From positions 1,488,001 to 1,552,000 of the forward strand of contig CAVZIT010000004.1 in assembly GCA_963775445.1 (NCBI GenBank): a stretch of 64,000 nucleotides of DNA, given 5' to 3'. The DNA is from Dokdonella_A sp963775445. Its GTDB lineage: Bacteria > Pseudomonadota > Gammaproteobacteria > Xanthomonadales > Rhodanobacteraceae. Numbering within the stretch: the stretch's first letter is position 1; every line of letters begins with the position of its first letter. Below, one piece after another: positions 1-8,775 of this stretch. A program made the position numbers and the translations under genes. Below the pieces are notes generated by a model. It ran no database searches and was not told where the DNA came from. It saw only the letters and a list, made by a program, of their open reading frames with translations.

Positions 1-100
1 GGATTCGACACAGAAGACATTGGGCGGTTTCTGCTCACCCGTCGTTGCGTGCGGCGGCTCGTGACTCAAGGCAGGCAACGATTGCCACGGCTGCGCGAAT

Positions 101-1060
101 TCAGGCGGCCATGCGATGTTCGTAAAACGGCCGCTCGCGGTCGTCAAGAATCGCCGACTGAGTCGCGAGATCGTCCGCTTGTGGATTCAACCACGCATCG
201 ATGTTTTGAGGCTTGATCGGAATAATGCAGCGATCGTGCCCCGCTGCCGCGACTTCCGGCGGGGGTTGGTCGGTGATTGCGGCAAAAGACAGCAGGTCCG
301 ATTGACCGTTCCCCTGCCAGTGCGACCACAGGCACGCGACGAGCATGTCCTGTCCGTGCAGCGGCCTGAATTCGAGCACGACGTTTTCATCCGCTTCGCC
401 GGATTGCAGTTCACGGCCTTCAATACGGTGCCGGCTTACGTTCTCGTAGAACGCATTCATGACGACGAGGCCGTGACTGATGCCGTACTGGCCTTTCCAG
501 AACTTCTCGAGGCTGTCGCGCCGCGCGTTGTAGCAGCCCGGATACTTTGTATCGTAGAACGCGGGCTTGCCGGCCGGCCGGCACTGGTAGCGCATCGGCT
601 TGATAACGCGCCGGCCGTTCTCGGAGATCATCACTGGCGCGTACCAGCCGGGGTAAATGCGCGAGTCGCGCGCTGCAGGTTCCGTACGGCGCAGGTCAGC
701 CAGTTTGCCCAGCGCCCAGGCAACCTTGTCGGTCGCGATGCGTTTGCTCTCGTTCGCGGCTTTTGTGGATTTGACCGCAAGTTTGCGCTCGGCGTCAGCG
801 AGGCGCTTGCGCTGCTTGAAAATTTCCTGCTCGAGCGCTCCAGCTTGCGCTGCGTCGAACGATTCGATCAGGGAGCTTATCCTTCGTTCTATTTCATTGT
901 GCGGGTCGGCGAAAGCCGCATCCATGCCTTTCGGGATGCGAAGCTTTTCTCCCTGCGAGCGATCCCAGTAGAGGCGCATGAACTCGTCGAGGTCGACGTC
1001 GGCGCCCCACAGGCGGACATACTTGTTGTAGTTTTGGAGAATCTGGGCGGAATAACACAT
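101..1060 (-). CDS. SOS response-associated peptidase (SRAP/YedK/HMCES family) with helical insertion
   Basis: SRAP proteins bind abasic sites in single-stranded DNA and form a covalent thiazolidine crosslink through the N-terminal cysteine exposed after Met removal, shielding the lesion. I start the gene at 1060 because the product then begins Met-Cys-Tyr-Ser, placing the catalytic Cys at position 2; a longer reading frame upstream would bury it. Other family residues are visible: Asn178 (YNAR), Glu206 (FYE) and His275 (GHDRCIIPI). At 319 residues it is about 100 longer than E. coli YedK (222). The extra length lies mainly at residues about 50-125, a charged Lys/Arg/Glu/Ala-rich stretch that looks like a long helix or coiled coil. 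It is divergent from the serine hydrolase at 1237. Family assignment is secure; the function of the insertion is unknown. Confidence 0.9.
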   Translation of the reverse strand: MCYSAQILQNYNKYVRLWGADVDLDEFMRLYWDRSQGEKLRIPKGMDAAFADPHNEIERRISSLIESFDAAQAGALEQEIFKQRKRLADAERKLAVKSTKAANESKRIATDKVAWALGKLADLRRTEPAARDSRIYPGWYAPVMISENGRRVIKPMRYQCRPAGKPAFYDTKYPGCYNARRDSLEKFWKGQYGISHGLVVMNAFYENVSRHRIEGRELQSGEADENVVLEFRPLHGQDMLVACLWSHWQGNGQSDLLSFAAITDQPPPEVAAAGHDRCIIPIKPQNIDAWLNPQADDLATQSAILDDRERPFYEHRMAA

Positions 1061-1236
1061 CGGGCGGCACGCACAGACGGGGCAGGGTATCGTAGCCATA
1101 TTTGGGTCTGGACGGCATTTTTCCAAGAAACGGCGTGCGCCGCGACAGCAAGGTACGGAACCAGAAGAAGGCGCGGAGCAATCCCGGCCTGGCGAGCTGA
1201 AGCGATAATCGGATTTTGATGCAACGGGAGAACCTG

Positions 1237-2913
1237 ATGTACCGCATCGCGAACTGCTGTGCCGTTTTATTGAGCCTTGTCGTTTCTCTGACGGCGAACG
1301 CAACCGGGCTGGTTCTGTCGGGTGCCGCACAACAGATGGACGCGCTGCTCAGCCGTACTTACAAGGCAGATGCGCCGGGCGCAGCGGTGATCGTGATGAA
1401 GGACGGCAAGACGATCCTGCGCAAGGGATTTGGCCTTGCTAACCTCGAACTCAGGGTGCCGATCCGGCCGGATATGGTCTTCCGCCTGGGTTCGATGACC
1501 AAGCAGTTCACCGCCGTTGGCATTCTGATGCTGGTGCAAGAACGCAAGATCGCACTCGATGACGACATCACCAAATTCTTGCCGGGCTATCCGACGCATG
1601 GCGACAAGATCACGGTCGAGAATCTCCTCACGCATACGTCGGGAATCAAGAACTACACCGACATGCCTTCGTGGCTCAAGCTCTGGCGCAAGGACTTCAC
1701 GGTCGCGGAGCTGATCGACCTGTTCAAGAACGAACCGATGCAATTCAAGCCCGGCGAGAAGTGGGAATACAGCAACTCGGGCTACATTGTGCTTGGTGCG
1801 ATCATCGAAAAGGTTTCGGGTCAAAGCTACGCCGATTTCATCCGCCAGCGCATCTTCGAACCGCTGGGCATGAAGCATTCCTATTATGGCGATTACGAGA
1901 CCATCATTCCGGGGCGCGTGTCGGGTTACGAAGTGCGTGGCGACGGTTTCGTGAATACCGCGTATCTCAGCATGACTCAGCCGTACGCGGCTGGATCGTT
2001 GCTGTCGTCGGTGGACGATCTCGCGTTGTGGGACGCGGCGCTTTATACGGACAAGCTGGTTCCGCAGGCGCTGCTGCGCAAGGCATGGACGCCCTACGCA
2101 CTGAAGAACGGCAGCTCGACCGGATACGGCTATGGCTGGGTAATCTGGAACTACAAAGGTCATCGGGTGATCGAGCACGAAGGCGGCATCAATGGCTTTT
2201 CGACGGCCGGCATTCGCATGCCGGACGACCACGTGTATGTCGCGGTGCTGTCCAATTGCCCGGGACTCATGCCCGGGCCCGACGAACTCGCGATGAAACT
2301 GGCCGCGCTGGCGATAGGCGAACCGGAGACGGAACCTGTCGCGATCAAACTCCCCGACGAGACGCTCCAGCGCTATGTCGGCGTTTACCGGATCGACGCA
2401 GATTCGACGCGCGTGGTCCGGCGCGAGGGAGATCACCTGGTTACTCAGCGGACGGGCGGTGCGCGCAATGCTGCGTGGCCACTCTCGCCGACCGAATTTT
2501 TCTACAAGGAGACCCCTGCCCATATCCATTTTGAAGTCGATGCGAATGGCAGGGCCGTGGCGATGGTGATGGATCGCCATTACGGTGGAGACGAGCGCGC
2601 ATTGAAGATCAGCAGCGAACTCCCGAAGGAACGCGAACCGGCCAAGGTCGATCCGGTGATCTACGATCGATACGTCGGCATCTATGAACTCGCGCCGACA
2701 ATCCGGATCAGCGTGACTCGCGAGGGCACGCACCTGTTCGAACAAGTGACTGGCCAGGCGCGCGAGGAAATCCTTCCGTCGAACGAGACCGACTTTTTCA
2801 TGCGCGCCGTGGATGTGCAGCTGAGTTTCGTGCGTGATCCGAGTTCGGGCGCCGTAACCAGTCTGGTGGTGCATCAAGGCGGCCAGGATACGCTCGCCCG
2901 CAAGGTGAAATAG
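1237..2913 (+). CDS. Serine hydrolase, beta-lactamase class C / penicillin-binding-like, exported
   Basis: Periplasmic serine hydrolase of the class C beta-lactamase/esterase fold (558 residues). Residues 1-22 form a Sec signal peptide ending in an Ala-rich site. The catalytic triad motifs are present: SMTK at 86-89 (nucleophile Ser86, Lys89), Tyr178-Ser-Asn and HEGG at 314-317 in the KTG position. Beyond about residue 370 there are two beta-rich modules (about 370-460 and 470-558) resembling the DUF3471-type C-terminal domains found in this family. The start was chosen at ATG 1237 because GGGAG at 1226-1230 is well spaced; TTG 1216 and ATG 1219 are possible but weaker. Many members are peptidases or esterases rather than antibiotic-resistance enzymes, so I do not call it a resistance gene. 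Confidence 0.88.
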   Translation: MYRIANCCAVLLSLVVSLTANATGLVLSGAAQQMDALLSRTYKADAPGAAVIVMKDGKTILRKGFGLANLELRVPIRPDMVFRLGSMTKQFTAVGILMLVQERKIALDDDITKFLPGYPTHGDKITVENLLTHTSGIKNYTDMPSWLKLWRKDFTVAELIDLFKNEPMQFKPGEKWEYSNSGYIVLGAIIEKVSGQSYADFIRQRIFEPLGMKHSYYGDYETIIPGRVSGYEVRGDGFVNTAYLSMTQPYAAGSLLSSVDDLALWDAALYTDKLVPQALLRKAWTPYALKNGSSTGYGYGWVIWNYKGHRVIEHEGGINGFSTAGIRMPDDHVYVAVLSNCPGLMPGPDELAMKLAALAIGEPETEPVAIKLPDETLQRYVGVYRIDADSTRVVRREGDHLVTQRTGGARNAAWPLSPTEFFYKETPAHIHFEVDANGRAVAMVMDRHYGGDERALKISSELPKEREPAKVDPVIYDRYVGIYELAPTIRISVTREGTHLFEQVTGQAREEILPSNETDFFMRAVDVQLSFVRDPSSGAVTSLVVHQGGQDTLARKVK

Positions 2914-2996
2914 GACAGCCATCCGCGACTCCGGGCCGTTCATGCGCTCGTCACCTTTGTGCGTGAAAAATCATGGCCTTGCTGACGGGGATTGTC

Positions 2997-3323
2997 ATGA
3001 ACGCCAAGATCGCATCAGGGGACTTGTACGGCAAGACGTTGCGCTTCCGGTTCGTCGATGGCCCGATGAAGGGACAGGCCTTCGATCATGTATTCAACAA
3101 GGACGGCACTGCATCGTGGGGTCCGGCAGACGGCAAGGCGACCAGGACGGAGCACGCGGGGATCGAGAAAATCGATGAGAATTGCTATGTGGCCTCGTAT
3201 CTGGGCGCCAAGGGCCATACGCTGACCAGCGCATTCAATCTTGCTACCGGCATCCTGGTGTCGTTTGCCTCGGATGGAAAAGACTGGTCCATGCACCGTG
3301 GCCGCGTCGAATTGAAAACCTGA
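2997..3323 (+). CDS. MoaF-like (lipocalin-fold) small protein
   Basis: A 108-residue cytoplasmic protein that matches the look of MoaF-related proteins: alternating beta strands beginning G-K-x-L-R-F-R-F, followed by G-P-M-K-G-x-x-F-D-H-x-F and an N-x-D-G-T-A-x-W turn. Such proteins are predicted small beta barrels; MoaF itself has only a loosely defined role. The start at ATG 2997 has ACGGGG seven bases upstream; an in-frame ATG at 2973 would add eight residues. It follows the serine hydrolase by 83 bases on the same strand and may share its transcript. The assignment rests on memory of the motif pattern, so confidence is moderate. Confidence 0.6.
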   Translation: MNAKIASGDLYGKTLRFRFVDGPMKGQAFDHVFNKDGTASWGPADGKATRTEHAGIEKIDENCYVASYLGAKGHTLTSAFNLATGILVSFASDGKDWSMHRGRVELKT

Positions 3324-3444
3324 GACGTGCGTTCAATCGATAGCGACCTCGCCGCGCGAGGGTCGCGCGGTGAGGTGCAGTCTGCATTGCGCCTCGAACC
3401 GATCGGGCGATGGATTCCCTGATCGATTCGTTCAATGGCGACGA

Positions 3445-3930
3445 TCAGCGCAAGTCGACTTGCGCGACCTTGTCCTTGTAATCCTGCTTAGGATCCGAGC
3501 CTAGCAGCAGCTTCGCGCCCGCAAGCAAGCTCGAACCGCTCAGCCAGACTTCCGCATCCTCGGCATCCAGGCGCAGCAGCGTGACCCGCGGATCGTCCTT
3601 GCCGCCCTCGAACCACGCCGCGACAAACGCATTCCAGAGACGATCGATGGCGGCGCGGTCGTTGTCCACGCCAAGCGTGCCGCGCACGCTCGCGAATACG
3701 TCGTGGCCTTTGCTGCTTAAGGTTGCCGTGGCCCGCCGGCGTTGTTTGAGCAGTTGCACCATCGCATTTTCGTTCGACGTGAAGAACCAGATCGGTCCAT
3801 GACGATCTTCGGTTTGGGCGGTCATCGGCCGCGCGTGGCCGTCTTCGGCGCCATCGACGCCCAACATCATGGTGCGATCCGATTCGAGTGCCTTCCAGAA
3901 CTTCTCTTCGATTTCCTTCGGTGTGGCCAT
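3445..3930 (-). CDS. Pyridoxamine 5'-phosphate oxidase family protein (general stress protein 26-like)
   Basis: A 161-residue split-barrel flavin-binding protein. The N-terminal helix (about residues 1-18), the G-x-x-G-H-x-R-P-M strand (about 27-36) and the I-W-F-F-T-S strand (about 46-51) are typical of the stress protein 26 branch, which binds FMN or FAD and is usually linked to general stress. The start at 3930 is supported by an excellent AGGAG ribosome site six bases upstream; an upstream in-frame ATG at 3984 lacks one. It stands alone, convergent with the MoaF-like gene. The substrate cannot be told from sequence. Confidence 0.85.
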   Translation of the reverse strand: MATPKEIEEKFWKALESDRTMMLGVDGAEDGHARPMTAQTEDRHGPIWFFTSNENAMVQLLKQRRRATATLSSKGHDVFASVRGTLGVDNDRAAIDRLWNAFVAAWFEGGKDDPRVTLLRLDAEDAEVWLSGSSLLAGAKLLLGSDPKQDYKDKVAQVDLR

Positions 3931-4182
3931 TGCAATCTCCTGGCACGAGGTTGACGCGTCATCTTCGCCAAAGGGGATGGCCACGCCCTGAACAACCGGG
4001 CCCCGCGCACAGGCGCTGTTCAGCAGCGCAAAATGGGAAAGCCGAGTCGATTCGGCGAGTTAGGTAAAGCTGCCGGGCGGGGCGAGCAAGACGCTGAGTC
4101 CGATCCATGGAGAATTCCGGCAGGGTTTCGCCCGATGCTAAAGTCCCGCGTCTTGACCGACGCAACGACGGGACGGGAAACG

Positions 4183-5112
4183 ATGACGATGCAGGCGCAC
4201 TATCCGATTGGCACACCGGGGAGCCCTTGGACGCAGGTGGAAATCGCCCAGTGGCGATCGCGCCAGAATCGCAAGCGCAGCTATCAAGCGGACGTGCTGA
4301 GTGCGATAGAGCAGTTGCGCCTGCGCTTCGACATCGTGGAGTACGGCCTTCTGAATTACGGCGCGGATAACTATCCGTTATTCGCGATCAAGAGCCGCGG
4401 GTGGGAGGACGGGCGTTCGTGTGCGCTTGTGACCGGCGGCGTGCATGGATACGAAACGAGTGGGGTCCACGGCGCATTGCAATTTGCCGACGAGCACGCG
4501 GCGCGCTATGGCGATCGCCTCAATCTCGTCATCGTGCCCTGCGTGAGTCCCTGGGGTTACGAAAGGATCCATCGCTGGAACGCGGATGCGCTCGATCCGA
4601 ACCGCTCGTTCCGCAAGGACAGCCCGGCGCAGGAGTCGGCGAGTCTGATGCGCCTGATCGCGCCGATTCGCGATCGTGTGCTCGTGCATGTGGATCTGCA
4701 TGAAACCACGGACACCGACGAATCCGAGTTCCGACCGGCCCTGGCCGCTCGCGATGGCGTGCCGCATGTACCGGGTGAAATCCCGGATGGTTTCTATCTC
4801 GTCGATGACAGCGAGCATCCGCAAGCGGCGTTCCAGCAAGCGATCATTGCGGCGGTGGAAGAAGTCACGCATATCGCGCCGGCCGATCGCAATGGCGAGA
4901 TCATCGGTTCGACCGTGGTCGCACCGGGCGTGATCCGCTATCCGCTCGAGCAGCTCGGCCTGTGCGCCGGCATCACGAGTGCGCAGTTCAGGACAACGAC
5001 TGAGGTTTATCCCGACAGCTCGCGCGCGAGCGCCGCGCAATGCAACGCCGCGCAGGTTGCAGCGGTTTGCGCGGCGCTCGATTTTGCTCTGGCGTCCGGG
5101 GAGAAACCGTAG
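4183..5112 (+). CDS. M14-family metallocarboxypeptidase / succinylglutamate desuccinylase-aspartoacylase-like
   Basis: A 309-residue zinc hydrolase of the M14 carboxypeptidase / AstE-ASPA superfamily. The zinc site is readable: G-V-H-G-Y-E-T (His and Glu ligands, about residues 88-94) and H-V-D-L-H-E-T (third His ligand, about residue 174). The substrate-binding Arg of the D-P-N-R-S-F motif lies between them, and a Glu near T-T-E-V-Y-P (about residue 275) fits the catalytic position. No signal peptide, so probably cytoplasmic. The start at ATG 4183 has GGGAA upstream; a second ATG follows at once (M-T-M). Whether it removes an acyl group or a C-terminal residue is not determinable here. Confidence 0.85.
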   Translation: MTMQAHYPIGTPGSPWTQVEIAQWRSRQNRKRSYQADVLSAIEQLRLRFDIVEYGLLNYGADNYPLFAIKSRGWEDGRSCALVTGGVHGYETSGVHGALQFADEHAARYGDRLNLVIVPCVSPWGYERIHRWNADALDPNRSFRKDSPAQESASLMRLIAPIRDRVLVHVDLHETTDTDESEFRPALAARDGVPHVPGEIPDGFYLVDDSEHPQAAFQQAIIAAVEEVTHIAPADRNGEIIGSTVVAPGVIRYPLEQLGLCAGITSAQFRTTTEVYPDSSRASAAQCNAAQVAAVCAALDFALASGEKP

Positions 5113-5385
5113 TACCCGATTGCCGGTGGACCGGAAGTCGAAAGGTCTCGCAATGCCTTCAGCTTTGCGTTTCGCTGGCCGCCGCGCTCGGTGGCATCGC
5201 GCTGCTTGCCGAGCCGTTCGCCTTGCGTCTGAGGCGACCGGTAGTCGACGTGCGCGGCGGCATCGCGTTGGTGATCACGAAAGCCGGCGGCGCAAGGCAC
5301 TGGCAAGATAGGTCTGCGTTCGCATCGGACCTCGCCGTTGCTGGTGGATTTCTGCGCAGCTTTCCCGCGGGGCAGGGTCCCACTC

Positions 5386-5943
5386 TCAGTCCCCGTGCTT
5401 GCTTTCGATCGCCTTCACCGCATCCAGTGTTTCCTTGACGTGCTGGTTCGGACTCAGGGCGGAATACACGTGCGTGATGACACCAGAGGGTGCGATCACG
5501 TACGAGGTGCGGTCGGACCAGCCCGGCTTCATGGCCAGCAGCGCGTCGTATTCCTTCGCGACCTTGGCGCCCGCATCGGCAGCGACCGGGAACTTGCCAC
5601 CGCAGTGCTCGGTTTCCTTCGAGAAATCGGCCAGCTGGTCGGTATTGCCCGCTGTCACGCCGATTACGCTTGCGTGTTGCGCCTTGAACTTGTCGATCGC
5701 TTCGGAGAACAGGTGCGCCTCGACATTGCATCCGGGCGTGTGCGCGGCCGGGAAAAAGTAGACCACCACGGGACCGTTCTTCAAAGCGTCGTCAAGCTTG
5801 AAGGTGAACGGTTTGCCCGCGAGGTAAGCCGGCAATGTGAAATCAGGGGCGCGTGTGCCAACCTCCAATGCGGCAAAGGCAGGTGCCGAGAGTGCGACTG
5901 TCGCTGCAATGGCGAAGGCGGCGTGCTTGATCTGACGGTTCAT
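5386..5943 (-). CDS. Periplasmic peroxiredoxin, PrxQ/BCP type with atypical resolving cysteine
   Basis: Thiol peroxidase that reduces H2O2 or organic hydroperoxides. Residues 1-24 are a signal peptide ending APAFA, so it acts in the periplasm. The thioredoxin-like fold carries the peroxidatic motif H-T-P-G-C at Cys72. In canonical BCP the resolving Cys is five residues on; here that position is His77. A second Cys114 (T-E-H-C-G-G) could resolve instead, as I recall for some Xanthomonas PrxQ proteins, which use a distant Cys. The start at ATG 5943 precedes the signal peptide directly; TTG 5952 is the alternative. No neighbouring reductase is present. Confidence 0.88.
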   Translation of the reverse strand: MNRQIKHAAFAIAATVALSAPAFAALEVGTRAPDFTLPAYLAGKPFTFKLDDALKNGPVVVYFFPAAHTPGCNVEAHLFSEAIDKFKAQHASVIGVTAGNTDQLADFSKETEHCGGKFPVAADAGAKVAKEYDALLAMKPGWSDRTSYVIAPSGVITHVYSALSPNQHVKETLDAVKAIESKHGD

Positions 5944-6307
5944 GAGGAGCAATCCATTCGGGAAAGGACGGTTATATAACGAAAAGAACGTGAATGTGCT
6001 GTCGAGCGGACCGGCGCTGCTGGGAACTCCTTTCGACGGCCTGCCAATGCCTCGTCATCCATTCTCCCGGCGGTCCAATTGAGACATGAATATCGGTACT
6101 CTGGAAACGGGTGGCGAGGGGCGACGCTGAGTCTGGTCGAAGGATGCTCGCGCGAGGGAACAGACGCAATCGCTCGCGCCCTTGATCCGGATCAAGGGAT
6201 CGATGCCTGCGCGCCTATTACACGATTGCCGGGTTCCATCGGGGACCCAAGCGAAAGAGATCGTGATTGCACCGTAATCGGTCGGCGGGAATCGAGGAGC
6301 GCCAGCC
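5944..6307. other. Intergenic region upstream of the peroxiredoxin gene
   Basis: A 364-base gap between the peroxiredoxin start and the end of the FUSC gene. Open frames crossing it have no domain signature. The only notable element is the perfect palindrome at 6179-6198, listed separately. A TATATAA run at about 5972-5978 (read on the minus strand) may be part of the peroxiredoxin promoter, but no convincing -35 is paired with it. Confidence 0.5.
6179..6198. promoter_or_regulatory. Perfect FNR/ANR-type palindrome (TTGAT-N4-ATCAA)
   Basis: A 20-base perfect palindrome with core TTGATCCGGATCAA at 6182-6195, which matches the textbook FNR/ANR consensus TTGATnnnnATCAA with no mismatch. It lies 236 bases upstream of the peroxiredoxin start and downstream of FUSC, so its target is uncertain; the peroxiredoxin gene is the only one reading away from it. 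Confidence 0.55.
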
Positions 6308-7795
6308 TCACTCGATCGCGCGTGGCACAGGATCTGCTGGTGCACTGCCCGTTTCGATGTTGCGGTCGCTGGCCTGAGCTTCTCCAACCCGGTCGAGCGC
6401 GATGCGTAGATTCGTCAATGCGCTACGCAACTCTGCGGGTTCGCGCAACGCGGCGCGCGCTTTGGAAATCGCCTTTCGCACATCGCCCGGCGCATCGCCG
6501 TTGTCGATCAGCACAATGGCGGATCCCCGGCACGCGAGCAGCGCGTCGATCCAGTCTGCGGGCTGTACGAGGCGCACGCGTCGAGTTGCAAGGCGGCTTG
6601 CGCGGAAGGCCGGCGCGACCTCGCTGACTCGTGCGAGCGCATCTTCGAATTCCCGGGCGGTTCGCGTTGGCGTCGCGGGATCCAGCGCATCGGCGAAAAT
6701 TGCCAGCGCGTCCGCGATGCGTCGCCGCAGTACCGCGATGGAGCGCACCGGATAGACGAACCATGCGGAGACGACTCCCACGATTGCGCCTATCACGATT
6801 TCCTCGAGGCGCAGACTGAGCATTTGTTGGGCGGAAATGCCCTCGAACCCCTGCAGCAGGGCCAGCGCGAGAGTCACGAACAATGCCCACCACGCGTACC
6901 CGAGCGGGCGCAGCCACATGCCAAGAAAAACCGCCGCGAGGATCAACCCGACGGTTGCGACGCTGTGGGCACCGACATGCACGGTGAGTGTCAGTGCCAG
7001 CACCGTGCCGGCTGCTGCGCCGAGCACTCGCAGAACGCTCTTGTAGGCGACATCGAGTCGGCCACGATTCCCGCTGTTGACAATGAATGCGGTCAACACG
7101 ATCCAGGCCCAGCGTTCGTCAAAAAAAAGGTAGCCAATGCAGAACGACGCGCCGAGCGCGACCGCCATCTGCAGTGCCAGGCGCGTGGTTGCAACCGGGC
7201 GCAGCGAACTTGCTGCAGAAGGTATATTGGTGGAAGCCGGCCCCGGCTGCGACGGCGCAAGAAATTGCACGCGCCGAGCTGCAAATTGAAATGCCGTCAC
7301 CCACGCGAGTGCCAGCAACGCAATAACCACCGGCATGAAGAACGCAACCCACATCGGGAGCTGTCGTGTCGGCACGTACGGCGTGACCAGCAACGCTACC
7401 AACGGAAGCGCAATGAGCGAGCCGGCACGCCGCGCCGCGAGGCCAAACCGGCGAAGCCAGATCGAAGCGCTCATGCCCGCGACGAAAATGGCTGCGCCGA
7501 CCCAGGGCATCCGCAGCAACAGCGATCCAATGCCGATCGCGGCCAAGCCCACGAGGGGGAGCGCAATGGCGGCTTCGATGCGGCCGCGCCGGTCCCGCTC
7601 GGGATGGCTGCGTGACAGCGAAAGGCAGAGCACGACGGCCAGGATGCCCGGCCCCGGCTCCGGATCGATCGCGATCACGCAAGCGAGCGTCGCCAACGCG
7701 GCGAGCATGGTTACCACCGCTTCGCGAAACGCGCGACCGATGGCGCTTGCATGCACCGCGGCGATGTTCTCTTCGCCGACCGGGACGTGGGTCAT
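6308..7795 (-). CDS. FUSC-family inner-membrane protein (aromatic acid exporter-like)
   Basis: A 495-residue integral membrane protein with two sets of about five to six hydrophobic helices (about residues 28-170 and 205-355), joined by a soluble linker and ended by a soluble C-terminal domain (about 360-495). The second block carries the FUSC signature F-F-D-E-R-W-A-W-I-V-L-T-A-F-I-V-N. Relatives such as AaeB and YccS export aromatic carboxylates or are of unknown substrate. No AaeA-like fusion protein is adjacent, so a complete efflux pump is not shown. The start at ATG 7795 has AGGT eight bases upstream; GTG 7846 is an alternative. Confidence 0.85.
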   Translation of the reverse strand: MTHVPVGEENIAAVHASAIGRAFREAVVTMLAALATLACVIAIDPEPGPGILAVVLCLSLSRSHPERDRRGRIEAAIALPLVGLAAIGIGSLLLRMPWVGAAIFVAGMSASIWLRRFGLAARRAGSLIALPLVALLVTPYVPTRQLPMWVAFFMPVVIALLALAWVTAFQFAARRVQFLAPSQPGPASTNIPSAASSLRPVATTRLALQMAVALGASFCIGYLFFDERWAWIVLTAFIVNSGNRGRLDVAYKSVLRVLGAAAGTVLALTLTVHVGAHSVATVGLILAAVFLGMWLRPLGYAWWALFVTLALALLQGFEGISAQQMLSLRLEEIVIGAIVGVVSAWFVYPVRSIAVLRRRIADALAIFADALDPATPTRTAREFEDALARVSEVAPAFRASRLATRRVRLVQPADWIDALLACRGSAIVLIDNGDAPGDVRKAISKARAALREPAELRSALTNLRIALDRVGEAQASDRNIETGSAPADPVPRAIE

Positions 7796-7983
7796 TTGGG
7801 ACCTGAGGTGATTTGCGAACGAAGCAACAGACGGGAAGAGTGGCACGGGTTCTCAGCCGTCCTCGATGACGACAAGAATTGACCCGCACAATAGACATGC
7901 GGATAGACGGAATTCAGTTAGCCCTCGCGTAACGCATCAATACATCGCTGCATGGCGAGTAAATTTCGCATTCTCCAAGCGCA

Positions 7984-8643
7984 TCAGTCGCGATCCGGTG
8001 CGCCGAGCGGAAACAGCGGTCGGTAGGGTCGCGCCTCGTCGACGGCTCGCGCGAAGGAGGGTCGATCGAGCAGGCGGCGGCGATACGCAAGCACGTTGCG
8101 ATGGCGCTCATCGATTCGGTGGGTCCAGTCGGCGTAGAACAGGAACGGTGCAGCGCCGCAATCGGCCAGACTGAACTCGTCGCCTGCCGCCCAGTGGCGA
8201 GTTGCCATGATGGTGTCGAGCCAACCATAGGCATGGTCGAGTGCGGCGCGCGCATCGGCAACGCCCGTCGGATCGCGATTCTCCGCTGGGCGAAGGCTGT
8301 CGTGAACGATCCTCTGCTGTGGCGTGGAGATGTAATTGTCGAAGAACCGATCCATGAAGCGCACCTCGAGCGCAGTCTCTTCATTGGCCGGAATCAGCTG
8401 CACCGGCCCTGGGAAGTGCAAGCCAAGGTATTCGATGATCATTGTGGCTTCGGCCACGGTGCGCTCGCCGTCCCTGAGCAGCGGGAAATGCTTGAGCGGC
8501 CACAGCGAAGCGAACTCCGCAAGAATCTCGGGATGCTCCGGATCGAGCATCATGAACTCGAACGGCGTGTCGTTTTCGTAAAGCGCGATGAGCGCCTTCT
8601 GGGAATAGGACGAGAATGGATGGGCATAGAGTTTCAGGGTCAT
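7984..8643 (-). CDS. Glutathione S-transferase family protein
   Basis: A 219-residue soluble GST. The N-terminal thioredoxin-like domain (about residues 1-80) begins K-L-Y-A-H-P-F-S-S-Y-S-Q-K with candidate active-site Ser residues, and has the cis-Pro in K-H-F-P-L-L and the E-A-T-M-I-I-E-Y-L glutathione-binding segment. The C-terminal all-helical domain (about 90-210) includes the F-S-L-A-D-C-G-A-A-P-F N-capping-box-like motif. The ribosome site AAGGTGA precedes ATG 8643. Substrate unknown; such proteins detoxify electrophiles. Confidence 0.9.
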   Translation of the reverse strand: MTLKLYAHPFSSYSQKALIALYENDTPFEFMMLDPEHPEILAEFASLWPLKHFPLLRDGERTVAEATMIIEYLGLHFPGPVQLIPANEETALEVRFMDRFFDNYISTPQQRIVHDSLRPAENRDPTGVADARAALDHAYGWLDTIMATRHWAAGDEFSLADCGAAPFLFYADWTHRIDERHRNVLAYRRRLLDRPSFARAVDEARPYRPLFPLGAPDRD

Positions 8644-8775
8644 GGAACATCACCTTGGCATAAAAAGTCGCATTGAAGCAGGTGGCATGATGGCCTTGCT
8701 GCTCAACGACGATCACGCAAGCGCTGAATCGACACGTCCGGGAACAAGGCCCTTCGAAACCGCCCTCTCGACGGC

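Noticed and set aside
1..100. End of a gene entering from the left
   Set aside because: Short frames are open but none shows a recognisable C-terminus.
116..1219. A 367-codon plus-strand frame opposite the SRAP gene
   Set aside because: The SRAP frame carries all family residues; the opposite one has none.
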